Assembly (NCBI GenBank): GCA_903847285.1
Contig: CAINDH010000132.1
Location: 1-64,000, forward strand
Source of the DNA: an uncultured Verrucomicrobia subdivision 3 bacterium
Lineage (GTDB): Bacteria > Verrucomicrobiota > Verrucomicrobiae > Limisphaerales > UBA11358
Direction: 5' to 3'
DNA length: 64,000 nt
Shown here: positions 8,390-17,593 of the stretch, one piece after another
How positions within the stretch are numbered: the first letter of the stretch is position 1
Layout of the letters: every line of letters begins with the position of its first letter
Program-made: the position numbers and the translations under genes
The notes under the pieces: model-generated
Database searches by the model: none
What the model saw: the letters and a program-made list of their open reading frames with translations, nothing else
Told to the model about the DNA's origin: nothing

Positions 8390-9635
8390 GGCAACGTCGA
8401 AATCCAGTTTTTTAGACAAAGTGCTTGGCCGCATCGGGCGGTTGGATACGGAAGGTCTCCAAACGGTCGTCCAACGCCTTGCACGCGAGCGGAGTTTTCT
8501 TGAGACCCTCTTCAACACTATCGAGGACGGCGTGCTGGTAGTGGATGAAACTGGGCGGGTGATTTATTTCAATCAGGCCGTCACACAGCTCATCGGTTTG
8601 CAGGCGGGTGAGGAAGATTTGCACCTCGCCAAAATTTTGCCGGAAGTGGATTGGGAGAACATTTCCCGAGCGGACCGCAGCGGCGGGGCGCACGTCACGC
8701 GACATGAGTTTGAAGTTTTTTATCCGCGCGAACGGTTTCTTCGCCTCTACGCAGCGCCGCTTGATGGCGAGGCAAAAGGCAGTTCCGGTGTCGCCCTTAT
8801 TCTCCACGACGCCACCGAAGCGCGGCAGAAGACTTTTGAAGCCATCGAGAGCGAACGCGTGCAGGCGCTGACCTTGCTTGCTGCAAGTGTGGCACATGAA
8901 ATTGGCAATCCGCTCAACGCCCTGCACATCCATCTGCAACTGATGGAACGCGAGGTGAAAAAACTGAAGCGTGACGAGTATTGCGTGACGAGCGACAAGA
9001 AGTCGCGTTCACGCAATGCTGCGCAGCCGTCCTCCACCGCCACCGACGTTGCGGACAAGCTGGAACAATACCTTGAGGTTGCCAAAGGTGAAATCCACCG
9101 GCTGGATTACATCGTCACGCAATTTCTCGGCGCGATTCGGCCTTCGCCCGTGCAGTTAAAAATATCTTCGCTGAACCAAGTTGTAGAAAAAACTTTAGAG
9201 CTGATGCGGCCGGAGATTGAAAATCGCGGCATCACCATTACAACCAAGCTGGCGCGAGTGCTGACGGCGACGCCGATTGACGCGACACAAATGCAGCAGG
9301 TGCTCGTGAATCTCGTGAAGAACGCGGCGCAGGCGATGACCACCGGCGGCACGCTGACATTGCAGTCCGGCGAAAATGGCGATGGCGTGTGGGTGAGCGT
9401 GGCGGACACCGGCGGCGGGATTCCACAGGAGCAAATCAACCGCATCTTCGAGCCATTTTACACGACCAAGAAAAAAGGCAGCGGTCTTGGCCTGATGATC
9501 GTGCAGCGCATTGTGCGCGCGCACAACGGGCGCATCGAACTGGAAAGCAACTTCGGTCGTGGCACGACATTCCGAGTGTGGCTACCGTTGCATGAACGCA
9601 AACCGCGTTTGCTAGAAGCCAGCGCAACTAAATGA
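8388..9635 (+). CDS. PAS-domain sensor histidine kinase, NtrB-like
   Basis: Cytoplasmic two-component sensor with no membrane segment. A PAS domain lies at residues 35-145 (FNTIEDGVLVVDETGRVIYFN), then the dimerisation domain with phospho-acceptor His170 in SVAHEIGNPLN. The ATPase domain has the N box NLVKNAAQAM, G1 DTGGGIP, F box FEPFYTTKKKGSGLGL. Between the H box and ATPase there is a short charged insert around residues 185-215. Its stop overlaps the next gene start (ATGA), which encodes its likely partner, an NtrC-type regulator. The PAS ligand and the stimulus are unknown. Confidence 0.93.
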   Translation: MATSKSSFLDKVLGRIGRLDTEGLQTVVQRLARERSFLETLFNTIEDGVLVVDETGRVIYFNQAVTQLIGLQAGEEDLHLAKILPEVDWENISRADRSGGAHVTRHEFEVFYPRERFLRLYAAPLDGEAKGSSGVALILHDATEARQKTFEAIESERVQALTLLAASVAHEIGNPLNALHIHLQLMEREVKKLKRDEYCVTSDKKSRSRNAAQPSSTATDVADKLEQYLEVAKGEIHRLDYIVTQFLGAIRPSPVQLKISSLNQVVEKTLELMRPEIENRGITITTKLARVLTATPIDATQMQQVLVNLVKNAAQAMTTGGTLTLQSGENGDGVWVSVADTGGGIPQEQINRIFEPFYTTKKKGSGLGLMIVQRIVRAHNGRIELESNFGRGTTFRVWLPLHERKPRLLEASATK

Positions 9636-11002
9636 GAATCAATTTTATGAAGCCAACCTTGCTCATTGTGGACGACGAAAAGACGACGCGCGAAGGCTTG
9701 CGCGCCGCGCTCGAGGAGCGCTACGACGTTTATATCGCCGAGGACGCGAAGGCGGCGATGAATCTTTTGGAGTCGGAAAATTTCGCGGTGCTGCTCACGG
9801 ACTTCCGTTTGCCAAACGAGGACGGCATGAAGCTCATCGCCCGCGCGAAGTCTTTGCCCAAGCCGCCGATTTGCATTTTGATGACGGCTTACGGCTCGGA
9901 AGAGCTTGCGGTGAACGCGATGAAACAGGGCGCGGATGATTACATCGCGAAAGGCCGCTTGCAGATTGATGAATTGGAAATGCGTATCGCCCGTGCGCTC
10001 AAGCAGCAGACGCTTGAGGTGGAAAATGTTTCGCTGCGCCAGCAGCTTGATTCCAAGTTTGGCCTGGAAAACATCGTCGGCGAATCGCCGGCGATGAAGG
10101 AAATCTTTGACGTGGTGCAACAAGTCGCGCCGACCCGCGCCACCGTGCTGGTGCTGGGCGAAAGCGGCACGGGCAAGGAACTCATTGCCAAAGCGCTGCA
10201 CCAGTTGAGCCCGCGCGCCAAGCAGCCGTTTGTCACGGTGCATTGCGCAGCGCTCGCAGCGACGCTGCTGGAAAGTGAATTGTTTGGCCACGAGCGCGGG
10301 GCTTTTACCGGCGCGCACGAGCGGCGGATCGGGCGCTTTGAACTGGCGCAGGGCGGCACATTATTTCTCGACGAGATTGGCGAGATTGACGCGACGGTGC
10401 AAGTGAAGCTGCTGCGTTTTCTTGGCGAGCGCACGTTTGAGCGCGTCGGCTCAAATAAAACGTTGACCGCTGATGTGCGGCTCGTGGCGGCGACGAATAA
10501 AAATCTGGAAGAACTCGTCAAGGCCGGAAAGTTCCGCGAAGATTTATTTTTCCGGCTGCGCGTGGTGGAGATTGAACTGCCGCCATTACGCGAGCGCAGC
10601 GGCGACATTCCGCTGCTGGCGCAGAATTTCTTGCGTGAGTTTGCGAAGGAAAATTCCAAACTAGTCAACGATTTCACGGTGGACGCGCTCGAGGCGTTGA
10701 TGAAATTCCACTGGCCGGGCAATGTGCGGGAGTTGCGCGCAGCGATCGAGCACGCGGTGGTTTTGAGCAAGGGCGAGCGCATCACGCTGCGGGATTTGCC
10801 GGCTTCGGTGCGGCATGGCGGCGCGGTGGAGCCAAGAATATTGCAGGGAAAAGATTTGACGGTGAAGGATGCGGAGAAACAATTGATTGTGCGCGCGTTG
10901 AAAGAGACCGACGGCAACCGCACGCACGCGGCAAAAAAAATCGGGATGAGCCGGCGAACATTTCACCGTAAGCTGCACGAGTATCGTCTGGAAGGTTTCT
11001 GA
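9632..11002 (+). CDS. Sigma-54-dependent response regulator, NtrC family
   Basis: Activates sigma-54 promoters when phosphorylated. The receiver domain has acidic residues D14/D15 and phospho-acceptor D57 in LLTDFRLPNEDG; the usual KP pair is KG here. The AAA+ domain shows Walker A GESGTGKE, an intact GAFTGA loop for sigma-54 contact, Walker B GGTLFLDEIGEID and FREDLFFRL. The C-terminal Fis-type helix-turn-helix reads THAAKKIGMSRRTFHRKL. Start ATG 9632 overlaps the kinase stop; the ATG at 9647 is an alternative five codons on. Targets are unknown; I saw no convincing -24/-12 promoter near the adjoining genes. Confidence 0.95.
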   Translation: MRINFMKPTLLIVDDEKTTREGLRAALEERYDVYIAEDAKAAMNLLESENFAVLLTDFRLPNEDGMKLIARAKSLPKPPICILMTAYGSEELAVNAMKQGADDYIAKGRLQIDELEMRIARALKQQTLEVENVSLRQQLDSKFGLENIVGESPAMKEIFDVVQQVAPTRATVLVLGESGTGKELIAKALHQLSPRAKQPFVTVHCAALAATLLESELFGHERGAFTGAHERRIGRFELAQGGTLFLDEIGEIDATVQVKLLRFLGERTFERVGSNKTLTADVRLVAATNKNLEELVKAGKFREDLFFRLRVVEIELPPLRERSGDIPLLAQNFLREFAKENSKLVNDFTVDALEALMKFHWPGNVRELRAAIEHAVVLSKGERITLRDLPASVRHGGAVEPRILQGKDLTVKDAEKQLIVRALKETDGNRTHAAKKIGMSRRTFHRKLHEYRLEGF

Positions 11003-11023
11003 TTTGGCGGAGAAAAAACTTTT

Positions 11024-12835
11024 ATGAGAATCGCGGAACAGGTTCAGTCCATCATCCATACGCTGGAAGTCGGCCGCGGCGCGCGGGTTGTTTCCGTGCT
11101 GGTCATCCTCTCGGCGTTCGTGGCGTTGGCCGTGTTGTATGACACGCGAGTGTATCACAGCTTCAATTCACCCGAGGCGATGGACGCGGCGCAAGTCGCA
11201 CGCAACCTTGCAGGTGGCCACGGGTTCACGACGGATTACGTCCGGCCATTCAGCATTTATCTCGTCCAGAAACACAACCGCGCCGCACAACCGGCGGAAG
11301 GTTTTTCCACGAACGTCACGGATTTCGCACAAGTGAACGCGCCGCATCCGGATCTGGCCAACGCGCCGCTTTATCCGGTGCTGCTCGCGGGCTGGTTCAA
11401 GGCCTGGACGCCGCAATGGAAAGTGGAATTGCGAAAGCCATTCTGGTCGGAAGGCGGAAATTTCCGGCGCTATATGCCGGAGTTTCGTATCGCCATCCTC
11501 AATCAGTTGCTGCTGCTCGTCATAGTGCTGCTCACTTTTTCGCTCGCGCGGAAATTGTTTGATGCGCAGGCGGCATGGTTGGCGGCGATCTTCACGCTGG
11601 CCTCCGCGACGCTCTGGAGCTTCAGTGTTTCCGGCCAATCCACCATGTTGTTGCTGGTGATTTTTCTCGCGCTGGCGCGGTGTTTGGTGGCAGTGGAAGA
11701 GTTAGGCCGGGCCGCGGCGGCGAAAATTTCCATATTGTTTCTATTCGCCATGAGCGCCGGAACGTTGGTTGGGTTGGGAATGTTGACGCGTTATTCGTTC
11801 GGCTGGCTGATCGTGCCGGTCACAATTTTCTTTGCACTATTCGGTGGCGTCCGACGCGGCGGATTGGCGGTGGCAGCGGTGCTGACGTTTGCACTGGTGG
11901 TGGCGCCGTGGATCGCGCGCAATCTGCTGGTAAGCGGCACGCTGTTCGGCACGGCGGGCTACGCGGTGGTGGAGGGGACGTTTGGGTTCCCCGGCAACCG
12001 CTTGATGCAATCCATCAATCCTGACATGACCTCGGCCTACTGGCTAACCTCTTACGCGCGCAAGCTGTTAGACAACTTGCAAACCATCTTGCAGGGCGAG
12101 CTGTTTCGTTTCGGCGGCTGGATGGGTGTTTTATTTTTTGCGGGATTGCTGATTAGCCTGCGCCAATCTGCGGCGCGCCGCCTGCGGTATTTTATTTTGA
12201 TGTGCCTGGGAATTTTCATTCTGGCGGAAGCGCTGGGTCGGACACAGCTTTCTTCCGTCACGCCGGAAATGAATTCAGAAAATCTACTCGTGCTGCTGGC
12301 ACCGTTCGTGGTGATGTTTGGGCTGGCGTTCTTCCTGTCGCTGATTGGCCAAATGGATCAGCCGTCGCTGGAATCGCAATTTGCGGTGGTGGCGGTGCTT
12401 GTCGCGCTAGTTTGGCAACCGCTCGTCACTACGCTGGTCAGCAAGGCATCAACGGTCTCCTATCCGCCGTATTATCCGCCGGACGTGCAAAAAATTTCGC
12501 GCTGGATGCAGCCCGGCGAAATGATGATGAGCGACATCCCGTGGGCTGTGGCGTGGTATGGCGACCGTCAGTGCGTGCAGACTACGATTAATTCGCAATA
12601 TGAATTTTTTCAATTGAACGATTATATCAAGCCGGTGCACGCGCTTTACCTGTCGTTGAACACGTTGGATGGAAAACTTTTTACCGAGTGCTTGCAAGGC
12701 GGTGTGGATAGCTGGGGGAATTTCACAATCAAAACCGTCGTGGCCAACCAGCTTCCTGCCGGGTTTCCGTTGAAAAACTTTCCGTTGGAAACGCTGCTTT
12801 CCGGGCTCTACCTCACTGACCGCACGCGATGGTAA
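11024..12835 (+). CDS. Polytopic membrane protein, GT-C glycosyltransferase-like
   Basis: A 603-residue protein with a first membrane segment near residues 22-42, a long extracytoplasmic loop containing EAMDAAQVARNLAGGHGF, and about ten further membrane helices. The acidic residue in that first loop followed by the RNLA..GHG pattern is what GT-C enzymes (ArnT/PMT/GT39-like) show, so transfer of a sugar from a polyprenyl-phosphate donor on the periplasmic side is plausible. It begins 21 bases after the NtrC-like regulator with a GGAG ribosome site, so may be co-transcribed with it. The acceptor is unknown. Confidence 0.65.
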   Translation: MRIAEQVQSIIHTLEVGRGARVVSVLVILSAFVALAVLYDTRVYHSFNSPEAMDAAQVARNLAGGHGFTTDYVRPFSIYLVQKHNRAAQPAEGFSTNVTDFAQVNAPHPDLANAPLYPVLLAGWFKAWTPQWKVELRKPFWSEGGNFRRYMPEFRIAILNQLLLLVIVLLTFSLARKLFDAQAAWLAAIFTLASATLWSFSVSGQSTMLLLVIFLALARCLVAVEELGRAAAAKISILFLFAMSAGTLVGLGMLTRYSFGWLIVPVTIFFALFGGVRRGGLAVAAVLTFALVVAPWIARNLLVSGTLFGTAGYAVVEGTFGFPGNRLMQSINPDMTSAYWLTSYARKLLDNLQTILQGELFRFGGWMGVLFFAGLLISLRQSAARRLRYFILMCLGIFILAEALGRTQLSSVTPEMNSENLLVLLAPFVVMFGLAFFLSLIGQMDQPSLESQFAVVAVLVALVWQPLVTTLVSKASTVSYPPYYPPDVQKISRWMQPGEMMMSDIPWAVAWYGDRQCVQTTINSQYEFFQLNDYIKPVHALYLSLNTLDGKLFTECLQGGVDSWGNFTIKTVVANQLPAGFPLKNFPLETLLSGLYLTDRTRW

Positions 12836-12838
12836 TAC

Positions 12839-13456
12839 TTATCTAGCTGCAACATCTTCCGGGCGGACTTCGAGGCATTCGTCCTGGTCTTCCCAGATCA
12901 CCGAGGCGTAGCTTTCCAAAAGTTTTGGCGCGAGGTCGCGGCCCCCGAAGGAAAGTAACTTTTCCGCTTCCAGCGCGGCCTGTTCGAAAGCGTCGTCATA
13001 GTTGCCGGACTTGCGGCGCTGGCGGTCGTCCCAATGCGCGACGGCGTGGACGGGTTCGTATTGCTGCGCCCAGGCGAGCAGCGGTTCACGCAGTTCGGCG
13101 GGAATTTCCTCGAAGGGAATGAGGGCTTCGTTGCAATGCTGGCAGATTAAACCTTCCGTGCGGACATCACGCGTGAGCAGCGGTAACATCGGCGCGCGGC
13201 AACAAGGTGATTCAGCGTAAGCGGCCGGCGGCGTGGCGATGCGTTTCTGCCAGATGCCGCGATCGTGGCCAATCTTGGCGGCGAGGCGATACGCGCCAAC
13301 GAGCGGATGCGAGAGCCGCCACGCGCGGCCTTCAAGCTGGCCGAGCGTTTGCGCGAGCCAGCGGGCAAGCGTGAGATCGTCCCAATCCTGAAACACGCGG
13401 GAGTATTCCCGCCACAACGCGTCGAGTGGCGAGGTTGATTCCGGTTCAAATGCCAT
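12839..13456 (-). CDS. Hypothetical protein with zinc-ribbon-like cysteines
   Basis: I do not recognise the family. The central part has a cysteine cluster ESPCCRAPM ... LICQHCNEAL that looks like a zinc ribbon, flanked by helical sequence rich in Trp, Arg and Glu; it ends with an acidic tail. No signal peptide or membrane segment. I place the start at the ATG at 13456, 49 bases after the HAD gene stop. An upstream ATG at 13537 would overlap that gene by 32 bases and add 27 residues beginning MPWTCAICATEF, which contains another CxxC pair, so the longer form cannot be excluded. It appears to be the last gene of the prfA-HAD group. Confidence 0.75.
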   Translation of the reverse strand: MAFEPESTSPLDALWREYSRVFQDWDDLTLARWLAQTLGQLEGRAWRLSHPLVGAYRLAAKIGHDRGIWQKRIATPPAAYAESPCCRAPMLPLLTRDVRTEGLICQHCNEALIPFEEIPAELREPLLAWAQQYEPVHAVAHWDDRQRRKSGNYDDAFEQAALEAEKLLSFGGRDLAPKLLESYASVIWEDQDECLEVRPEDVAAR

Positions 13457-13505
13457 GCGGGAAGGATGCTGCTGGAAAAATGTTTTGTCGAGCGCGTGGA
13501 GAAAT

Positions 13506-14084
13506 TCAGTCGCGCAAATGGCGCACGTCCACGGCATCCATGCCGGCGGAGCGGATGGCTTGCATTCCCAAATCCGTGTCCTCGTAGCCGCGGCAAAAAT
13601 TTGGATCCACGCCGATGCGCCGTGCGGCTTCTAGAAAAATGTCGGGCGCGGGTTTTTGGTTCACCACCATTTCGCTCGTCACAACGGCGTCAAACAGGTG
13701 GCGGATTTTCAGATGTTCCAGCACGCCGATAATGATGGGCTGTGTGCCGCCGGACGCGACGGCCATGGGAATTTTTCCGTAGTTCGCCCGCGCAATTTCC
13801 ACGACGGCGTGAATCGGTTCCACCGTTGCCATCAGCGGCAGGTAGGCGTTTTCCTTTTCGTGCGCGACGGCGATGTGATCCAGCGGACGGCCTTGTTCTT
13901 CGGCGAGCATTTTCAAAATATCGCGCGACGGCACGCCGCCGAGTGAATAAAAACGGTCTTCAGGAAAATGCAGGTCGTGTCGCAGCGTAATCGCCTGCCA
14001 CGCGCGCCAGTGCAACGGCATGGTGTCGGCGAGAGTGCCGTCGCAGTCGAAAACTAGTCCTTTGATGTGGGTGGGTAAGCTCAT
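13506..14084 (-). CDS. HAD-superfamily phosphatase, beta-phosphoglucomutase-like
   Basis: A 192-residue cytoplasmic HAD phosphohydrolase. Motif I is FDCDGTLADT near residue 12, motif II lies in VASGG, motif III Lys in NQKPAPDIFLEAARRIG, and motif IV is YEDTDLGMQAI. The small helical cap after motif I and the sequence style place it with beta-phosphoglucomutase/sugar-phosphatase-like members. The substrate cannot be read from sequence. Its start overlaps the stop of prfA (ATGA), so the two are translated together. Confidence 0.9.
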   Translation of the reverse strand: MSLPTHIKGLVFDCDGTLADTMPLHWRAWQAITLRHDLHFPEDRFYSLGGVPSRDILKMLAEEQGRPLDHIAVAHEKENAYLPLMATVEPIHAVVEIARANYGKIPMAVASGGTQPIIIGVLEHLKIRHLFDAVVTSEMVVNQKPAPDIFLEAARRIGVDPNFCRGYEDTDLGMQAIRSAGMDAVDVRHLRD

Positions 14085-15160
14085 GATGCCAGTGCGGCCA
14101 GTTTTTCTTCCATGTCATGCGTCATCAGCGGATCAATCAATCCGTCAATGTCGCCGTCAATGAAGTTGGAAAGGTTATAAAGCGTGACCTCGACGCGGTG
14201 GTCGGTCACACGGTTTTGCGGAAAATTGTAGGTGCGGATTTTTTCGCTACGTTCGCCGGTGCCAACCTGGTCTTTGCGGAAGGCGGCATACTTCGCATCT
14301 TCCTCGGCGATTTTTATTTTCAGCAGACGCGAGCGCAAAACCGTCATCGCTTGGATTTTATTTTTCTGCTGGGAACGCTGGTCGGCGCAGCGGACAATCA
14401 TGCCAGTGGGCTTGTGAATGATTTGCACGGCGGAATCTGTCGTATTCACGCCCTGGCCGCCTTTGCCGGACGCGCGGCAGACATTTACTTCGATTTCGTC
14501 GGGTTTGATTTCGACATCCACTTCCTGCGCTTCTGGCATCACGGCCACGGTGCAGGTGCTGGTGTGGATGCGGCCCTGCGCCTCAGTCGCAGGCACGCGC
14601 TGAACGCGGTGGACGCCGCTCTCATATTTCAGCCGCTTGAAAACGTCCGTGCCGTTGACTTGAAAAATAATTTCTTTGAACCCGCCAAGGTCAGAGGAGC
14701 TGGAGTCCAACGTCTCCGCCTTCCAGCCGCGCGCTTCGCAATAGCGGGAATACATCCGATACAAATCGGCGGCGAACAAAGCGGATTCGTTGCCGCCCGC
14801 TCCGGCGCGGATTTCGATGATGGTGTTGCGAGAATCCGTCGGGCTGGGAGGAACGAGGCCGAAATGTATCTGCTGGCCGAGTTTTTTTTCTTCTGCTTCA
14901 AGTCGCAAGATTTCATCTTTGGCCATCAATGCGAGTTCGGATTCGGCCACTTCGGATTTAAGCAGCTCGCGGTTTTCATCAAGCTGCGCGAGGGCTTTCA
15001 AATAGTCGCTGCCCGCCGCGACGAGGTCTTTCAAGCGGGAGTATTCACGGGACAATTCCTGCGCGATCTGCGGGTTGTCAAAAACCTTGGAGTCGCTCAG
15101 CAAGGATTCAACCTCGGCAAATCGCTTGCGGAACTTTTCAATGTGCGGCAGCAGGTTCAT
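14081..15160 (-). CDS. prfA: Peptide chain release factor 1
   Basis: Recognises UAA and UAG stop codons and triggers peptide release on the ribosome. The 359 residues match the RF1 length. The codon-recognition tripeptide is PAT in VHRVQRVPATEAQGRIHTS, as in RF1 rather than the SPF of RF2, and the peptidyl-hydrolysis loop GGQ lies in ASGKGGQGVNTTDSAV. The RF1-type N-terminal helical domain is present. The usual partner prmC (methylation of the GGQ glutamine) is not adjacent; a HAD phosphatase follows instead. Confidence 0.97.
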   Translation of the reverse strand: MNLLPHIEKFRKRFAEVESLLSDSKVFDNPQIAQELSREYSRLKDLVAAGSDYLKALAQLDENRELLKSEVAESELALMAKDEILRLEAEEKKLGQQIHFGLVPPSPTDSRNTIIEIRAGAGGNESALFAADLYRMYSRYCEARGWKAETLDSSSSDLGGFKEIIFQVNGTDVFKRLKYESGVHRVQRVPATEAQGRIHTSTCTVAVMPEAQEVDVEIKPDEIEVNVCRASGKGGQGVNTTDSAVQIIHKPTGMIVRCADQRSQQKNKIQAMTVLRSRLLKIKIAEEDAKYAAFRKDQVGTGERSEKIRTYNFPQNRVTDHRVEVTLYNLSNFIDGDIDGLIDPLMTHDMEEKLAALAS

Positions 15161-15235
15161 TTAAATTTCAGCCACGGAAGGACACGGATGAATGCGGGTT
15201 CAACTCCATGCAGCATTGGTGTCCGCCGCAGTTAA

Positions 15236-15285
15236 CGAAAAAAACAAACCGCCCGCCGTTCTGGAGTCCAGAACGGCGGGCGGTT
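15236..15285 (-). terminator. Strong rho-independent terminator after rpmE
   Basis: A perfect 18-bp stem (15247-15264 with 15268-15285) with a 3-base loop. Read on the minus strand it is followed by TTTGTTTTTTT. It ends the rpmE transcript ahead of prfA. Confidence 0.92.
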
Positions 15286-15297
15286 GCTTGAAAACGG

Positions 15298-15540
15298 CTA
15301 AACTTTTTTCTTTTTGACGGCGGCGGCGGCTTGCGCAGCGGCAGTCTTGGCGGCGCGCTGCTGGAACTTGTCCACGCGGCCGGCGGTGTCCACGAATTTC
15401 TGCTGGCCAGTGTAAAACGGATGGCAGGAATTGCAGATGCCGATAATGATGGTTTGCTTGGTAGAGCGGGTCTTGATGACGTTGCCACAGGCGCAACGGA
15501 TTTCCGCGTCTTCGTATCTCGGATGGATGTCAGCTTTCAT
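15298..15540 (-). CDS. rpmE: 50S ribosomal protein bL31 (zinc-binding form)
   Basis: Component of the large ribosomal subunit. The start is the ATG at 15540 ([19 protein letters not shown]); in-frame sequence upstream is not bL31-like. Cys16, Cys18, Cys36 and Cys39 form the zinc site of the C+ type. The conserved [20 protein letters not shown] segment follows, and the 80-residue protein ends in an Ala/Lys-rich tail ([16 protein letters not shown]) somewhat longer than in E. coli. It is transcribed away from mreB and ends at a strong terminator. Confidence 0.96.
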   Translation of the reverse strand: MKADIHPRYEDAEIRCACGNVIKTRSTKQTIIIGICNSCHPFYTGQQKFVDTAGRVDKFQQRAAKTAAAQAAAAVKKKKV

Positions 15541-15657
15541 AAAATCAAAGGGCGTGAACCATACCAGTTGCGGTCCGGATGACAAGCGGGAATTTGGGGA
15601 AGCACTGAAACTGCTGGTCCCCTAGTCGGCCATGACCATCGTTTTCTGATTCGCAGC

Positions 15658-15685
15658 TTGACCTTTGGTGAGGCGCGGTTTTAAC
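15658..15685 (+). promoter_or_regulatory. Possible sigma-70 promoter for the mreB operon
   Basis: TTGACC (15658-15663), 16 bases, TTTAAC (15680-15685), placed 22 bases before the mreB ATG. Five of six and four of six consensus bases match. It is the best candidate in the short divergent region between rpmE and mreB. Confidence 0.35.
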
Positions 15686-15706
15686 TGTTCGCGATTAGGC
15701 ACATTC

Positions 15707-16735
15707 ATGCTAGAGCAATTCAAAAGTCTGTTCTCCAATGACATTGGGATAGATCTGGGAACCGCAAATTCCTTGGTCTATGTGCGGGATCGTGGAATCG
15801 TCCTGCGCGAACCTTCGGTAGTGGCCATTCAGGCCGGCACAACCAATGTGCTGGCCGTCGGTGACGAAGCAAAACGGATGCTGGGCCGCACGCCCGGCAA
15901 CATCGTGGCTATCCGCCCGATGAAAGACGGCGTGATCGCCGACTTTGAAATCACCGAGGCGATGCTCCGCCATTTCATCCAAAAGGTGCACCATCGGAAA
16001 CTCATTGCCCCACGTGTTGTGGTTGCAGTGCCTTCCGGCATCACCGAGGTGGAAAAACGAGCCGTTAAAGATTCCGCCACGCACGCAGGCGCGCGCGAGG
16101 TTTATTTGATCGAGCAACCCATGGCTTCGGCCATTGGGGTCGGTCTACCGGTGCATGAGCCGGCGGGCAACATGATCGTGGACATCGGCGGGGGAACTTG
16201 CGAAATCGCAATCATCTCTCTCGCTGGCATCGTTTTCAGCCGCAGCCTGCGGGTGGGCGGAGACGAGCTGGATTCCACCATTATCGCCCACATGAAGCGT
16301 GCCTATAACATGATGATCGGTGAACGCACCGCTGAAGAAATCAAAATTCGTATTGGCTCCGCCTTTCCGCTGGAACAAGAACTGACAATGGATGTCAAAG
16401 GCCGCGACCTGGGATCAGGTTTGCCGAAGACATTGACCATTCGTTCCGAAGAAATCCGCGAAGCCTTGCAGGAACCGCTTTCGAGCATTCTCGAATCCAT
16501 CCGGATCACCTTGGAACGTTGCCCCCCTGAACTCGCCTCTGATCTTGTGGATCGCGGCCTAGTGATGGCTGGCGGCGGATCATTGATTCGGGGCATTGAC
16601 AAACTCGTAGCCGGCGAAACCGGCCTGCCCGTGCATCTTGCCGACGACCCGATGAGTGCCGTCGCCGAAGGCACTGGCCGAGTGTTGCAGGAAATTGAAT
16701 TCCTGAAACGCGTCGCTACGAACGCCAAATACTGA
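15707..16735 (+). CDS. mreB: Rod-shape determining actin homologue MreB
   Basis: Actin-like ATPase that forms membrane-bound filaments and steers lateral wall synthesis. Nucleotide-binding motifs are visible: phosphate 1 [14 protein letters not shown], connect 1, phosphate 2 [15 protein letters not shown] and adenosine motif [13 protein letters not shown]. The 342 residues are the standard length. I start at the ATG at 15707 ([16 protein letters not shown]), since the N-terminal amphipathic helix of MreB begins there; the upstream in-frame start gives unrelated sequence. It is the first gene of the elongasome operon running to RNase E/G. Confidence 0.98.
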   Translation: MLEQFKSLFSNDIGIDLGTANSLVYVRDRGIVLREPSVVAIQAGTTNVLAVGDEAKRMLGRTPGNIVAIRPMKDGVIADFEITEAMLRHFIQKVHHRKLIAPRVVVAVPSGITEVEKRAVKDSATHAGAREVYLIEQPMASAIGVGLPVHEPAGNMIVDIGGGTCEIAIISLAGIVFSRSLRVGGDELDSTIIAHMKRAYNMMIGERTAEEIKIRIGSAFPLEQELTMDVKGRDLGSGLPKTLTIRSEEIREALQEPLSSILESIRITLERCPPELASDLVDRGLVMAGGGSLIRGIDKLVAGETGLPVHLADDPMSAVAEGTGRVLQEIEFLKRVATNAKY

Positions 16736-16789
16736 TTCTTCAACGGGATCCTGTTCACCGCACCACGGCAAACGGCCGTGACGTAGCGG

Positions 16790-17593
16790 ATGTTCAAACA
16801 ACAAAATTATCTCGCGCTCGGCGCAATCGTGCTGGTGTCGGTGGTTCTATTGAGCCTGCCCACCCGCGCCACCTCGCGCCTCAAACTCGCCGTCTCCAGT
16901 TGGTTTCTGCCGCTGTTCGGCCTTGCTGGAGCCGCGCAGCAACTGCCCGCTGACCTCGCCGACTCGGCGCTACCTCGCCGCGAATTACTTCAGCAAATTG
17001 AAAAACTACGCCGCGAAAACCAGCAGCTCAAATCTCAGGCCGTGCAGACCGCTGCTTTCGCGCGCGAGAACGACCAGCTCCGCACCTTGCTCAGTTGGCA
17101 GAAAAATGCGCCATGGAAATTACGGCCCGCCAACGTCACCATGCGCGACCCGGCGAACTGGTGGCGCACCGTGCAAATCGACCTTGGCACCCGCGACGGC
17201 ATTCAGACCAACATGCCTGTGCTGACCGCCGAAGGTTTGATTGGAAAAATTTCCTCCGTCAGCTACCTGAATTCACAAGTCGTCCTCATTGGCGACCGCA
17301 ACTGCCGTGTCTCCGCCATCGTCGAAAATTCCACGCACGATGTCGGCGTTTTGAGCGCCAGCGGCCCACTGGAACCGTCGCTCGTGCAATTGAGCTATCT
17401 CGCCAGCGGCGCAAATCTGAAATCCGGCCAGAACGTCCTCACCAGCGGCCTTGGCGGAGTTTTCCCGAAAGGAATTCCGATCGGGAAAATCTATGATACG
17501 CAAACCGTCGAGTATGGCCTCGCCACCGAGGCACGCGTAAAACTCAACGCCAACCTCGGCGCACTGGAACAAGTCCTGGTTTTGATTAAATGA
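16790..17593 (+). CDS. mreC: Rod-shape determining protein MreC
   Basis: Periplasmic scaffold of the elongasome that contacts PBP2 and MreB/MreD. One membrane segment near residues 8-27, a coiled coil at about 60-90 (LLQQIEKLRRENQQLKSQA, then AFARENDQLRTLL), and the two beta-barrel half domains with DPANWWRTVQIDLGTRDGI and LTSGLGGVFPKGIPIGKI, the classic MreC signature. 267 residues is normal. Starts 54 bases after mreB; its stop overlaps mreD (ATGA). Confidence 0.95.
   Translation: MFKQQNYLALGAIVLVSVVLLSLPTRATSRLKLAVSSWFLPLFGLAGAAQQLPADLADSALPRRELLQQIEKLRRENQQLKSQAVQTAAFARENDQLRTLLSWQKNAPWKLRPANVTMRDPANWWRTVQIDLGTRDGIQTNMPVLTAEGLIGKISSVSYLNSQVVLIGDRNCRVSAIVENSTHDVGVLSASGPLEPSLVQLSYLASGANLKSGQNVLTSGLGGVFPKGIPIGKIYDTQTVEYGLATEARVKLNANLGALEQVLVLIK

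Noticed and set aside
14117..15235. Long plus-strand open frame (372 codons) across the prfA region
   Set aside because: It is exactly antisense to prfA, whose PAT and GGQ motifs are certain; the frame is a by-product of high third-position GC.
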